DNA of 30,336 nucleotides from Thermoproteota archaeon (GTDB lineage Archaea; Thermoproteota; Thermoprotei; Thermoproteales; Thermocladiaceae), in contig JAADDN010000072.1 in NCBI GenBank assembly GCA_013153895.1, positions 1-30,336 on the forward strand. The letters are read 5' to 3'. Of the stretch, positions 21,412 through 27,802 are shown in pieces (within the stretch, counting starts at the first letter, position 1; each line of letters begins with the position of its first letter). Under the pieces are notes generated by a model. That model saw only the letters and a list, made by a program, of their open reading frames with translations, had not been told where the DNA came from and ran no database searches. The translations under genes and the position numbers were made by a program.

Positions 21412-22992
21412 TTAGAGAAGACTGAAAGTTTCGCCTAGCTCTCTCACACTTACAACACTCAACTTAGGAAACCATCTTGGAAAATACTTACGATAACGTA
21501 GAAACCTCTTATCAATAAGAAAAACATATTTAACACGTTTATCAAGATCTCTCATACATCTACCAACCACCTGTATAGTAGTGGATATAGCAGTATATAT
21601 GAAACTGAGAAGAAAGTAATTGCTCTTGTAAAGGTAAGAAGCTTTCCAGAGGTTCCAGTAAGAAAACTCAGGAAAAGGAAAACCAAACATCATCACACAA
21701 ATTAACTCATCTCCAGTAAAGTTCACCCCTTCGCATAATGGACTACCAGCGTATGTAATTAAGACACATCTATCATATGTTGCTAAGTTCTTAAACTTCT
21801 CTATTATACTTCTAGAATCTTCATCTTCAGAATAAACTACGTAAGGAACTTCAAGATCTTTGAGAAGAATTTCAAGATCTCTCAATACATGATTCATAAA
21901 TTTCTTACTTGAAAAAAGTATCATAATTCCACCAATAAGTGGCAGGTTAGGTATTATCTCCTTCACAATATTCAATACATGTCTTACACATGCCTTAGTA
22001 TACTTGAAACTATCCTTGAACTCTAGATCAGGTATTATAAATATTCTCAAATTCTCTATTTCCCTAGGAGGATCATCAATAAATATTTTATAGAAATCTT
22101 TAAGAACAGGGAAAGAGCTTGCAAATTCTCTTGTAATAGATGCAGATAATAGTATAACAGCTTTAGCACGTTTTAACAAGTCGTTTAATGTAGATAAGGT
22201 TAGACCATGAATACGATATATGCCAGCTCTCTTACAAATGTAAAGTATATCTGAAAATAAGATGTTAATAATGTTCTCATATTCTACACTTAAACTCTTC
22301 TTTAAGTTATCGATATCTAGTTTAGGGTTCCTTATCACTATATGTTCATTTTCTCCTAACTCTATGCCTAGTATATCTTCTAAGTTCACCCTAGTCTCAA
22401 CACTAGATTCTAATCCTTGAATTATAGAGTGAGCTTCATCTATTATTACTCCGATCTTCTCATGTTCAAAAATTTTCATAATATTTTCATATAATGACTT
22501 ATTTGATAAATATGTTACTGTACTTATAACAATATTAGATTGAATTGCTAAACTTATTGATAGATCGTATGGACATACATTATATATTTTAGAGAATTCA
22601 ATAATATCATTAATATCAAACACTTTCAGAGGTATCTTGTGAGGAGGTGATCTCACTCTACTAAGTGGGCAGGTTCCTCTATCTCTAAGTATAGAACAGT
22701 TTGTTAATGATTTTGCACCATATGGGCATAATCTTTCTCTACCTACTAGTGGAGATACTTTCATATCGTTACTAAACTCTTTGAAGAATTTACATAACTC
22801 ATCTACCTCAGCTATAGATCTACAGAGTATTAGTACCTTATCAACATTTAATACATTTATGATCAATCTTGCTAAGTGAGGTATAAGTCTAGTTTTTCCA
22901 AAACCGGGATAGGCTGAAATTAATACTCGAGTACGTCCCCTCAATAACTGCTCGCTCACTAACTTAAGGATGGTAGTCTGCTTAGTCAACAC
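21412..22992 (-). CDS. XPD/Rad3-like Fe-S cluster helicase
   Basis: A 526-residue superfamily 2 helicase of the XPD/DinG type, a 5'-3' DNA helicase. Walker A is P-G-F-G-K-T-R (29-35), an unusual form of the family's T-G-x-G-K-T. Four cysteines at 89, 99, 108 and 140 have the spacing of the XPD 4Fe-4S domain. D-E-A-H follows near 186 (I-I-D-E-A-H-S), and motif VI reads Q-V-V-G-R-C-M-R-D near the C-terminus. Length is near that of archaeal XPD (about 550). Start is GTG 22992 or TTG 22989; a TATA box (23012-23020) fits either. Whether this is the organism's main XPD or a diverged paralogue cannot be told here. It is followed 37 nt later by the HerA-like ATPase gene. Confidence 0.88.
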   Translation of the reverse strand: MLTKQTTILKLVSEQLLRGRTRVLISAYPGFGKTRLIPHLARLIINVLNVDKVLILCRSIAEVDELCKFFKEFSNDMKVSPLVGRERLCPYGAKSLTNCSILRDRGTCPLSRVRSPPHKIPLKVFDINDIIEFSKIYNVCPYDLSISLAIQSNIVISTVTYLSNKSLYENIMKIFEHEKIGVIIDEAHSIIQGLESSVETRVNLEDILGIELGENEHIVIRNPKLDIDNLKKSLSVEYENIINILFSDILYICKRAGIYRIHGLTLSTLNDLLKRAKAVILLSASITREFASSFPVLKDFYKIFIDDPPREIENLRIFIIPDLEFKDSFKYTKACVRHVLNIVKEIIPNLPLIGGIMILFSSKKFMNHVLRDLEILLKDLEVPYVVYSEDEDSRSIIEKFKNLATYDRCVLITYAGSPLCEGVNFTGDELICVMMFGFPFPEFSYWNLWKASYLYKSNYFLLSFIYTAISTTIQVVGRCMRDLDKRVKYVFLIDKRFLRYRKYFPRWFPKLSVVSVRELGETFSLL

Positions 22993-23011
22993 TTAACTAT
23001 AGGAAAACAGG

Positions 23012-23020
23012 ATTAATATA
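23012..23020 (-). promoter_or_regulatory. TATA box for the helicase gene
   Basis: The minus strand reads TATATTAAT directly after the stop codon of the 139-residue gene and 24-27 nt before the GTG/TTG start, predicting a leaderless helicase mRNA. Confidence 0.5.
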
Positions 23021-23440
23021 CTACTGACCACTCTTACCTTCTTTAGATTCTCCCTTCTTCATTTCCTCATATTTCTTGAGAAGGATCTCCTTAACTTCCT
23101 GAAATACTCTCTTCACATTATCCTTAGAAGAAACTTCAGGAAGCTCAAGACATAGCTCTATTGTTTTCACGAACAGGTCTCTAACAAGCTCTTTAGGTAG
23201 TCTTTTGAGACCATCTTCATATATAGATAAGAACTCTGTCTTAAGAAAGTTCAATAGATCTTCAACACTCTTCCAAGATTCTTCAACAGATCTAACTCTC
23301 TGAAGTATAGTCTCAAGACTATAACGTTCTTCAGCAGAAAGCTGAGAATCATCTATCATAGCATATGCCCTATTTAGACAGGAACGAATAAACTTATATA
23401 GGAGAGGATCATACTTAATCTGAGTAGCAGTAGCTGACAT
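23021..23440 (-). CDS. Small helical protein of unknown function
   Basis: A 139-residue, largely helical, charged soluble protein with no recognised domain. It has a conserved-looking core (S-A-E-E-R-Y-S-L-E-T-I-L-Q-R-V-R) and a Lys/Glu/Gly-rich disordered tail (last about 15 residues). Two cysteines, no membrane segment. A TATA box (23461-23469) is 25 nt before the ATG. It precedes the XPD-like helicase gene by 28 nt, and that gene has its own TATA box; co-regulation is possible but not shown. Confidence 0.65.
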   Translation of the reverse strand: MSATATQIKYDPLLYKFIRSCLNRAYAMIDDSQLSAEERYSLETILQRVRSVEESWKSVEDLLNFLKTEFLSIYEDGLKRLPKELVRDLFVKTIELCLELPEVSSKDNVKRVFQEVKEILLKKYEEMKKGESKEGKSGQ

Positions 23441-23460
23441 GAGGTAACTAACTAGAAGTC

Positions 23461-23469
23461 ATTTAAAAA
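23461..23469 (-). promoter_or_regulatory. TATA box for the 139-residue gene
   Basis: The minus strand reads TTTTTAAAT, centred 25 nt before the ATG at 23440. It starts only about 9 nt after box D of the guide RNA that lies upstream. Confidence 0.55.
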
Positions 23470-23475
23470 CATTCA

Positions 23476-23531
23476 CATCAGTAAGGGCGCAGATACATCA
23501 TGAGCTCAGACACGCTCGTGCATCATCATCT
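23476..23531 (-). ncRNA. Box C/D guide RNA
   Basis: On the minus strand the order is box C ATGATGA (23529-23523), 13-nt guide TGCACGAGCGTGT, box D' CTGA (23509-23506), 4-nt spacer GCTC, box C' ATGATGT (23501-23495), 13-nt guide ATCTGCGCCCTTA, box D CTGA (23481-23478). Three boxes are exact consensus and C' differs by one base; guide and spacer lengths are textbook for archaeal box C/D sRNAs. A TATA box at 23553-23562 puts the start within a few nt of box C. By the fifth-base rule the methylated residue would be the second G of TAAGGGCGCAGAT (D) and the first G of ACACGCTCGTGCA (D'). I could not match these to an rRNA or tRNA from memory. Confidence 0.85.
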
Positions 23532-23552
23532 AACACCATATAGTCTAGACCA

Positions 23553-23562
23553 AGTATTTAAT
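23553..23562 (-). promoter_or_regulatory. TATA box for the box C/D RNA
   Basis: The minus strand reads ATTAAATACT here, about 29 nt before box C at 23529. The spacing makes an independent transcript that begins just ahead of box C. Confidence 0.55.
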
Positions 23563-23685
23563 CTAGTCGGATCGTAACATCGATAACAATGATAAGTATT
23601 ATAATGAAAAATATTATAAGTGAGACAGATTATAACTTATAGATTATTACAAAACCTTAACTATAGCTAAAACATGTGCTAAAAA

Positions 23686-24144
23686 GTGCACAAACAAGAT
23701 AGCTTAGAGATATTACTATACTGCATCATAAGAGCAATACATAAGGTAGCAGCTCCTGAAGCAATGATACTCATAGTAAAAGCAGCAGCACAAGAACTCA
23801 TAAATTACCTAACAATGAAAGGAATAATAAACTATACAGAAAACGATTATAAAAACATACAAAAAATAATGAACACACTAGAAAAATTCGAAATAACAAG
23901 CAACACACAACTATTAAAAATAGAAAATAAGATTAAAGTAAAAGGAGTATGTAAATTAGCAAAATTATGTAAATGTGTAGACAAAGTCTTAGAAAAAAGA
24001 CAAGATATTAAATCTATGTTTAAAGAGAGACCTTGCGCTATTGCTATGCTGCTTGAAGCATATATGGAGGAGAAGGATGTAGAGTATGAGGCGCGTGTTA
24101 GATGTGGAGAAGGGATTTTTGAGATACTTATATGGTATATGTGA
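23686..24144 (+). CDS. Orphan protein, probably cytoplasmic
   Basis: A 152-residue protein that I do not recognise. The first 30 residues form an Ala/Ile-rich helix, the middle is Lys/Asn-rich, and a cysteine group V-C-K-L-A-K-L-C-K-C lies near residues 88-97, followed by a short alpha/beta end with two more cysteines (E-R-P-C-A-I-A-M-L-L-E-A-Y-M and V-R-C-G-E-G). The cysteine group might bind metal. The start is GTG 23686, with only weak TATA-like sequence upstream (about 23655-23664). The first two thirds are unusually rich in A, unlike the last third. The gene ends 10 nt before the encoded CCA of the converging tRNA gene. Reality is likely but unproven. Confidence 0.55.
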   Translation: MHKQDSLEILLYCIIRAIHKVAAPEAMILIVKAAAQELINYLTMKGIINYTENDYKNIQKIMNTLEKFEITSNTQLLKIENKIKVKGVCKLAKLCKCVDKVLEKRQDIKSMFKERPCAIAMLLEAYMEEKDVEYEARVRCGEGIFEILIWYM

Positions 24145-24154
24145 ACTATTGGCT

Positions 24155-24232
24155 TGGTGGGCCCGCCGGGATTTGAACCCGGGACCACCCGGTTATGAGC
24201 CGGGCGCTCTGACCTGGCTGAGCTACGGGCCC
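24155..24232 (-). tRNA. tRNA with CAT anticodon (elongator Met or Ile2)
   Basis: A complete cloverleaf: acceptor stem GGGCCCG/CGGGCCC (7 bp), D stem GCTC/GAGC, anticodon stem CCCGG/CCGGG with loop CTCATAA, T stem CCGGG/CCCGG with loop TTCAAAT, discriminator A, and an encoded CCA (24157-24155). The body is 75 nt (24158-24232) with no intron. It is not the initiator: the anticodon stem lacks the three G:C pairs GGG/CCC next to the loop. The GGGCCCG acceptor with TAGCTCAGC is typical of archaeal tRNA-Ile, so this may be the ATA-reading tRNA-Ile2, whose wobble C is modified to agmatidine; elongator Met is the alternative. A TATA box lies at 24264-24273. Confidence 0.95.
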
Positions 24233-24263
24233 TTTTGCGCTCTGTAAGTGTTTACTCGTTAGT

Positions 24264-24273
24264 CTTTTTAAAC
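24264..24273 (-). promoter_or_regulatory. TATA box for the tRNA gene
   Basis: The minus strand reads GTTTAAAAAG over the stop codon of the HemK2-like gene (24268-24270). It predicts a start near 24243, giving a tRNA precursor with a leader of about ten bases. Confidence 0.5.
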
Positions 24274-24921
24274 CTTTCTCTTTGAGCTATGCTTCACTCC
24301 AACTATCGTAACTATATCCTCGAAGAACAGATGTATCTTTCCTACGAGAATACTATCAATATCAGGATTTTTCTGAAGAATTTTCAGAGTCTTCTCATAA
24401 TCTGAGAGAGATGACTGAGTTAACAAGAGTATCTTGATATTTCTAGCTACAAAACTATCTATTAATCTATCTATCAAGAGTCTTCCATCAGGACCTGCAC
24501 ATACCCTATAATCTCTACAATATCCATCTTCAGGAAGATATGGAGGATTAGAGATCATTATATGGATAGTTGAATTATCTCTAACACAGGTCAGAAAATC
24601 GCAACATATAACATCAACATATTTATCTAGTTTAAACTTCTTAAAGTTCATTAGAGTATTCTTACAAGCATTTAAATCTATATCTATCGAGATTATATAA
24701 GGCTTAATACCTTCATTAAGACATGTTAATACTACCTTTATGCTTAAGAGACCTGTACCAGAACCTATCTCAACATTTCTTAGAGGAGTGAACCTTAAGA
24801 TTCTTCTCAATAATCTCCTGTAAACGTATTCGATACATATACAGGTTAAGTAAGTATCTTCTCTAGGTTCATACACTCCCTCCAGGATCACTATCTCATT
24901 AAAGCATATGCTAGAAGACAT
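24268..24921 (-). CDS. HemK2/Mtq2-like protein glutamine methyltransferase
   Basis: A 217-residue class I SAM methyltransferase of the HemK2/N6AMT1/Mtq2 type, which methylates the glutamine of the GGQ motif in class 1 release factor (aRF1 in archaea), usually with Trm112. Seen: the family start G-V-Y-E-P-R-E-D-T-Y-L, SAM motif I V-E-I-G-S-G-T-G-L-L-S, the acidic residue in S-I-D-I-D, and the catalytic motif S-N-P-P-Y-L-P-E. Length fits Mtq2 rather than the longer bacterial PrmC. Its start overlaps the winged-helix membrane regulator gene by 31 nt. Substrate is inferred from family. Confidence 0.88.
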   Translation of the reverse strand: MSSSICFNEIVILEGVYEPREDTYLTCICIEYVYRRLLRRILRFTPLRNVEIGSGTGLLSIKVVLTCLNEGIKPYIISIDIDLNACKNTLMNFKKFKLDKYVDVICCDFLTCVRDNSTIHIMISNPPYLPEDGYCRDYRVCAGPDGRLLIDRLIDSFVARNIKILLLTQSSLSDYEKTLKILQKNPDIDSILVGKIHLFFEDIVTIVGVKHSSKRKV

Positions 24922-25697
24922 GGTATAAGTAACGTAAGTGATGATAGTAGGAATGCTGATTCAAACGGTCTTCCTGAGTGATATGATATTAATGTTGATG
25001 TTGATATAACACTTAAAGTTGGCAATATTAGTCTACAAGATTCCAAGATTATTAAAGATATTGTCGATATTCCTAAAATATTCATTGCTACATAATATAT
25101 TACAGCATATATCGATACTATACAGAGAGTTAACAGTACGCACTGTAATGCTTCTATAATCATGAATTTTCGAGAGAACACTCTCAATAATATGAAAAAG
25201 TAGAAGAAGAGTATTATAGGAGAAAATATTAGTGTATAAATGTTAAATATATGAAAACCGAGAGGTACGAGCACTATCAGATTTATATGAAATTTATAGA
25301 ATAGTAAGAGACCTAAGAACGCTAATAATGCGAGCGGTAGTGTTCCTGCTTTTCCTGATACTGCAACATAGATCGCAAGCGTCCTGAAAGATAACGTGCT
25401 AAGTATCTCATGAATCTTGCCTTCTTCTGCGTTTGATCTAGCAAGTAGATCTTGATCTAGTGAAGCTATCTTTGATATAACGTTCACTCCTCTATCTGTT
25501 ATACATACTGTTCCATCTTCTAGATTCACTAGTCCACCATGTTGAAGAATCTTGAGCTCATATAGTAATGATGGTATACCAATCCTCAACCTAGATGATA
25601 AATCCTCAATATTTGTGCAATGGAGGTTACGTAAGCAGGATAATATTCTAAGTCTCCTCTCGCTTGAGATAGCTAGATATATACTTGAGAGTGACAC
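24891..25697 (-). CDS. Winged-helix regulator with membrane domain
   Basis: A 268-residue protein. Residues 1 to about 75 are an ArsR-like winged helix (S-S-E-R-R-L-R-I-L-S-C-L, N-I-E-D-L-S-S-R-L, S-L-L-Y-E-L-K-I-L-Q-H-G-G-L-V, then C-I-T-D-R-G). From about residue 105 to the end there are five or six hydrophobic segments. Such a layout suggests a membrane-bound transcription factor sensing the membrane or an external signal, but the target is unknown. The GTG start at 25697 lies 28 nt from the TATA box 25721-25729, predicting a leaderless mRNA. The 3' end overlaps the HemK2-like gene by 31 nt. Confidence 0.75.
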   Translation of the reverse strand: MSLSSIYLAISSERRLRILSCLRNLHCTNIEDLSSRLRIGIPSLLYELKILQHGGLVNLEDGTVCITDRGVNVISKIASLDQDLLARSNAEEGKIHEILSTLSFRTLAIYVAVSGKAGTLPLALLAFLGLLLFYKFHINLIVLVPLGFHIFNIYTLIFSPIILFFYFFILLRVFSRKFMIIEALQCVLLTLCIVSIYAVIYYVAMNILGISTISLIILESCRLILPTLSVISTSTLISYHSGRPFESAFLLSSLTLLIPCLLAYALMR

Positions 25698-25720
25698 TAT
25701 ACGATTAGAAGTGAGAAAGC

Positions 25721-25729
25721 ATATTTAAG
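25721..25729. promoter_or_regulatory. One TATA box between two divergent genes
   Basis: ATATTTAAG (CTTAAATAT on the other strand) is centred 28 nt before the minus-strand GTG at 25697 and about 36 nt before the plus-strand ATG at 25761. No second box is evident in the 63-bp gap, so both genes may use this one. Confidence 0.5.
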
Positions 25730-25760
25730 ATGTGTCGTAGATCAGTATATCAAGAGAAGA

Positions 25761-26639
25761 ATGACAATATTGTCCGTGAAAGAGAACCTATACACGTTCA
25801 TAGTAAAGAACGGTAAGGTAGATAGTACAAGATTAGTAAAATGGAGCAGAGAGAACGGTATAGGAATTCTCATACTTGCGCTCACGTTAAACGAGCTTGA
25901 GAAAGAGCGTAAGATAAAAGTTCTCGATAAGCGAGTGATAGGTAAGTTCCAGATAGATGGTAAAGAGATAATAATCGAGTTACCAACCTTAGTCGAGCCT
26001 GCACAGGTGCCACATAAGGAGCATAAGACACATAGTAAACGTGTAGCACGTAAATCTACAATACTCGATTCAATACTTGGAGTATCAGAAAAGAAGAGCG
26101 AGAAGAAAGAGAGTGTAGAGAAGGCTCAGAAGACTCAGGTTCAAAGTGAGAAGTCTAAGAAGATTGAGAGTGAATCTTCCATAGTAAGTAGTACTCAGAT
26201 AAGTACGAGTAGTAGTGTAGTTGTACATAGTGAGAAAACGATCGAGAAGAAGGTCGAAGAGAAACGTGAGATAGAGGTGAAACCTGTGTCTGAAAGCTCT
26301 AAAGAGAGTAGTGAAATAATGAGAGAGATTAAGAATACCATAGCTCTAGAGGTAGAGTCTAATCCTCATAATGAGGAAATTCTAAACACAATACTAACAT
26401 ACTTATCAAAATATTGGAGTGTTGGTGAGCTTAGGTTAAGGATGGATATATCTAAGATGCTTGCTCCAAAACTTGGATTAAAGGAGGAGGATATATTTGA
26501 GAGGGTTGGTAAGATTTTGAAGATATTGAGAAGATTTAACGTTATTGAGATAGTTGAGCCGGGGGTCGTGAATCTACTTAGAAGAGATATTCAGGTCGAG
26601 CCTAGTAAGATTAAGCTTTTAGAAGTCCTAGGCTCTTAG
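25761..26639 (+). CDS. Protein with helix-turn-helix-like ends and a disordered linker
   Basis: A 292-residue protein I do not recognise. Residues 1 to about 75 look like a winged helix (V-K-E-N-L-Y-T-F-I-V-K-N-G-K-V-D-S-T-R-L, L-T-L-N-E-L-E-K-E-R-K-I-K-V-L-D-K). Residues about 85-190 are a Lys/Glu/Ser/Thr-rich, low-complexity and probably disordered linker. Residues about 200-285 form a second compact helical domain (L-N-T-I-L-T-Y-L-S-K-Y-W-S-V-G-E-L and V-G-K-I-L-K-I-L-R-R-F-N-V-I-E-I-V). The layout fits a flexible tether or DNA-binding adaptor. It is divergent from the winged-helix membrane regulator and its last 29 nt overlap the converging eS25 gene. Confidence 0.65.
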   Translation: MTILSVKENLYTFIVKNGKVDSTRLVKWSRENGIGILILALTLNELEKERKIKVLDKRVIGKFQIDGKEIIIELPTLVEPAQVPHKEHKTHSKRVARKSTILDSILGVSEKKSEKKESVEKAQKTQVQSEKSKKIESESSIVSSTQISTSSSVVVHSEKTIEKKVEEKREIEVKPVSESSKESSEIMREIKNTIALEVESNPHNEEILNTILTYLSKYWSVGELRLRMDISKMLAPKLGLKEEDIFERVGKILKILRRFNVIEIVEPGVVNLLRRDIQVEPSKIKLLEVLGS

Positions 26640-26949
26640 CTCTCTCAACAGGGACGTATATCTCTGTTCTATGACCTTTAGATACGAGGTACAGTATTCC
26701 CTGATCTCTCAGTGTTCTTAACACGTTTAGTGCAGTACTCATCTTCAGTCCGTACTTGCTAGCTATTATGTATGGTGTTACACAGTCCATCTTCATTACA
26801 TCCTTCTTTATCTCCTCAAGAATCTTAGAGTCAACTATCATTATCTTCGACTGCTTCTTCTCTTCTGCAGCCTTCTTCTGCTGCTGTTCTTTCTCCTTCT
26901 CCATTCTCTTTACGAGCTGTGACAACGTTGGCTTCTTTTTACCTCCCAT
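26611..26949 (-). CDS. rps25e: Small-subunit ribosomal protein eS25
   Basis: A 112-residue eS25, an archaeal/eukaryotic protein of the small ribosomal subunit. A Lys/Glu/Gln-rich N-terminal tail (residues 1-33) precedes the compact winged-helix core with V-T-P-Y-I-I-A-S-K-Y-G-L-K-M-S-T-A and L-R-T-L-R-D-Q-G-I-L-Y-L-V-S-K-G-H-R. Length is normal. The ATG at 26949 has a TATA-like box near 26981-26990 and so a short leader. Its 3' end overlaps the end of the converging gene by 29 nt. Confidence 0.93.
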   Translation of the reverse strand: MGGKKKPTLSQLVKRMEKEKEQQQKKAAEEKKQSKIMIVDSKILEEIKKDVMKMDCVTPYIIASKYGLKMSTALNVLRTLRDQGILYLVSKGHRTEIYVPVERAKSLGLLKA

Positions 26950-26980
26950 CTTCTACCCATGTTAAGTCTAGGTCATGATC

Positions 26981-26990
26981 TTTTAACTCT
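26981..26990 (-). promoter_or_regulatory. TATA-like box for rps25e
   Basis: The minus strand reads GAGTTAAAAG, about 36 nt before the ATG at 26949, predicting a leader of about ten bases. Confidence 0.35.
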
Positions 26991-27036
26991 TATTTCTTTC
27001 AATTTATCCGTAAATGTTAATTTATCATTAATATTT

Positions 27037-27107
27037 CTTATCAAGTATCATTCTAGCTCTATATCTTGTGTAGAGCAGGATAACTAGAGGTTCAAGTCCT
27101 GAGTAAG
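27037..27107 (+). other. Possible small structured RNA upstream of tbp
   Basis: CTTATCA (27037-27043) can pair with TGA-G-TAAG (27100-27107, one bulged G), enclosing a hairpin GCTCTA/TAGAGC (27056-27061/27071-27076, 9-nt loop) and a tRNA T-arm-like piece GGTTCAAGTCC (27089-27099). It lies upstream of the tbp TATA box, so it is not in the predicted tbp leader. There is no anticodon arm, so it is not a tRNA. This may be chance. Confidence 0.2.
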
Positions 27108-27108
27108 G

Positions 27109-27118
27109 CTTTTTAAAG
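27109..27118 (+). promoter_or_regulatory. Tandem TATA boxes for tbp
   Basis: CTTTTTAAAG (27109-27118) is followed directly by GTTTAAAAG (27119-27127). The first is about 33 nt before the tbp ATG at 27147 and predicts a leader of a few bases. The second would start too close to the ATG, but could bind TBP and compete, a possible self-regulation. Confidence 0.55.
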
Positions 27119-27146
27119 GTTTAAAAGTCATATCATAGAGCTACTC

Positions 27147-27761
27147 ATGGGAAAGCCTACTTATAGAATTGAAAATGTGGTAGCAACGGTCAACCTCGGC
27201 GTCGAGCTAGATCTCGAGAAGCTTGCTGAGAAGCTTCCAGCAGCAGAATATAACCCCGACCAGTTTCCAGGTCTAATACTCAGATTACAGAGACCCAAGG
27301 TATCAGCACTCATATTCAGGACAGGAAAGATGGTGTGCACAGGAGCTAAGAGTGAGGAAGAGCTGAAGAAAGCTGTAAAACATATTGTAAAGATACTGAG
27401 CGATCACGGAGTCAAGATAACGAAACCTCCTGAGATACAGATACAGAACATAGTAGCATCAGGAAACTTGAAGGCAGACGTGGACATAGAGAAGGCAGCA
27501 CTCTTACTAGAAAACGCAATGTATGAGCCAGAACAGTTTCCTGGATTAATATATAGGATGGATAATCCTAAGGTAGTGCTCCTCATATTTAGCTCAGGAA
27601 AGATAGTATGTACAGGTGCGAAAAAGGAGTCTCAGGTACAGGAAGCAATAAACAAGATATATAACATACTCAAGGAGATAGGAGCACTATACGAGGAGAC
27701 TCGCGAAGAGAAGCCTGAAGAAGAGGCTGAAGCTGAGGAGGTAGAGGAAATTGAAGAATAG
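27147..27761 (+). CDS. tbp: TATA-box binding protein
   Basis: A 204-residue archaeal TBP, which binds promoter TATA boxes and recruits TFB and RNA polymerase. Its two direct repeats are clear: E-Y-N-P-D-Q-F-P-G-L-I-L-R with G-K-M-V-C-T-G-A-K in the first (about residues 10-90), and M-Y-E-P-E-Q-F-P-G-L-I-Y-R with G-K-I-V-C-T-G-A-K in the second (about 100-180). A very acidic tail of about 20 residues (E-E-A-E-A-E-E-V-E-E) follows, as in many archaeal TBPs. The start is set by the family N-terminus and the TATA boxes just upstream. Confidence 0.97.
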   Translation: MGKPTYRIENVVATVNLGVELDLEKLAEKLPAAEYNPDQFPGLILRLQRPKVSALIFRTGKMVCTGAKSEEELKKAVKHIVKILSDHGVKITKPPEIQIQNIVASGNLKADVDIEKAALLLENAMYEPEQFPGLIYRMDNPKVVLLIFSSGKIVCTGAKKESQVQEAINKIYNILKEIGALYEETREEKPEEEAEAEEVEEIEE

Positions 27762-27802
27762 GTTGATTAGCGTATACAGATGAGATAGCTTAGAGATAAA
27801 TC

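Noticed and set aside
24155..24232. Initiator tRNA-Met
   Set aside because: The anticodon stem does not have the three consecutive G:C pairs of initiators.
24936..24975. GTGATGA and CTGA with an 11-nt gap, plus strand, inside the winged-helix membrane gene
   Set aside because: The second half lacks room for C' and a guide; chance match antisense to a gene.
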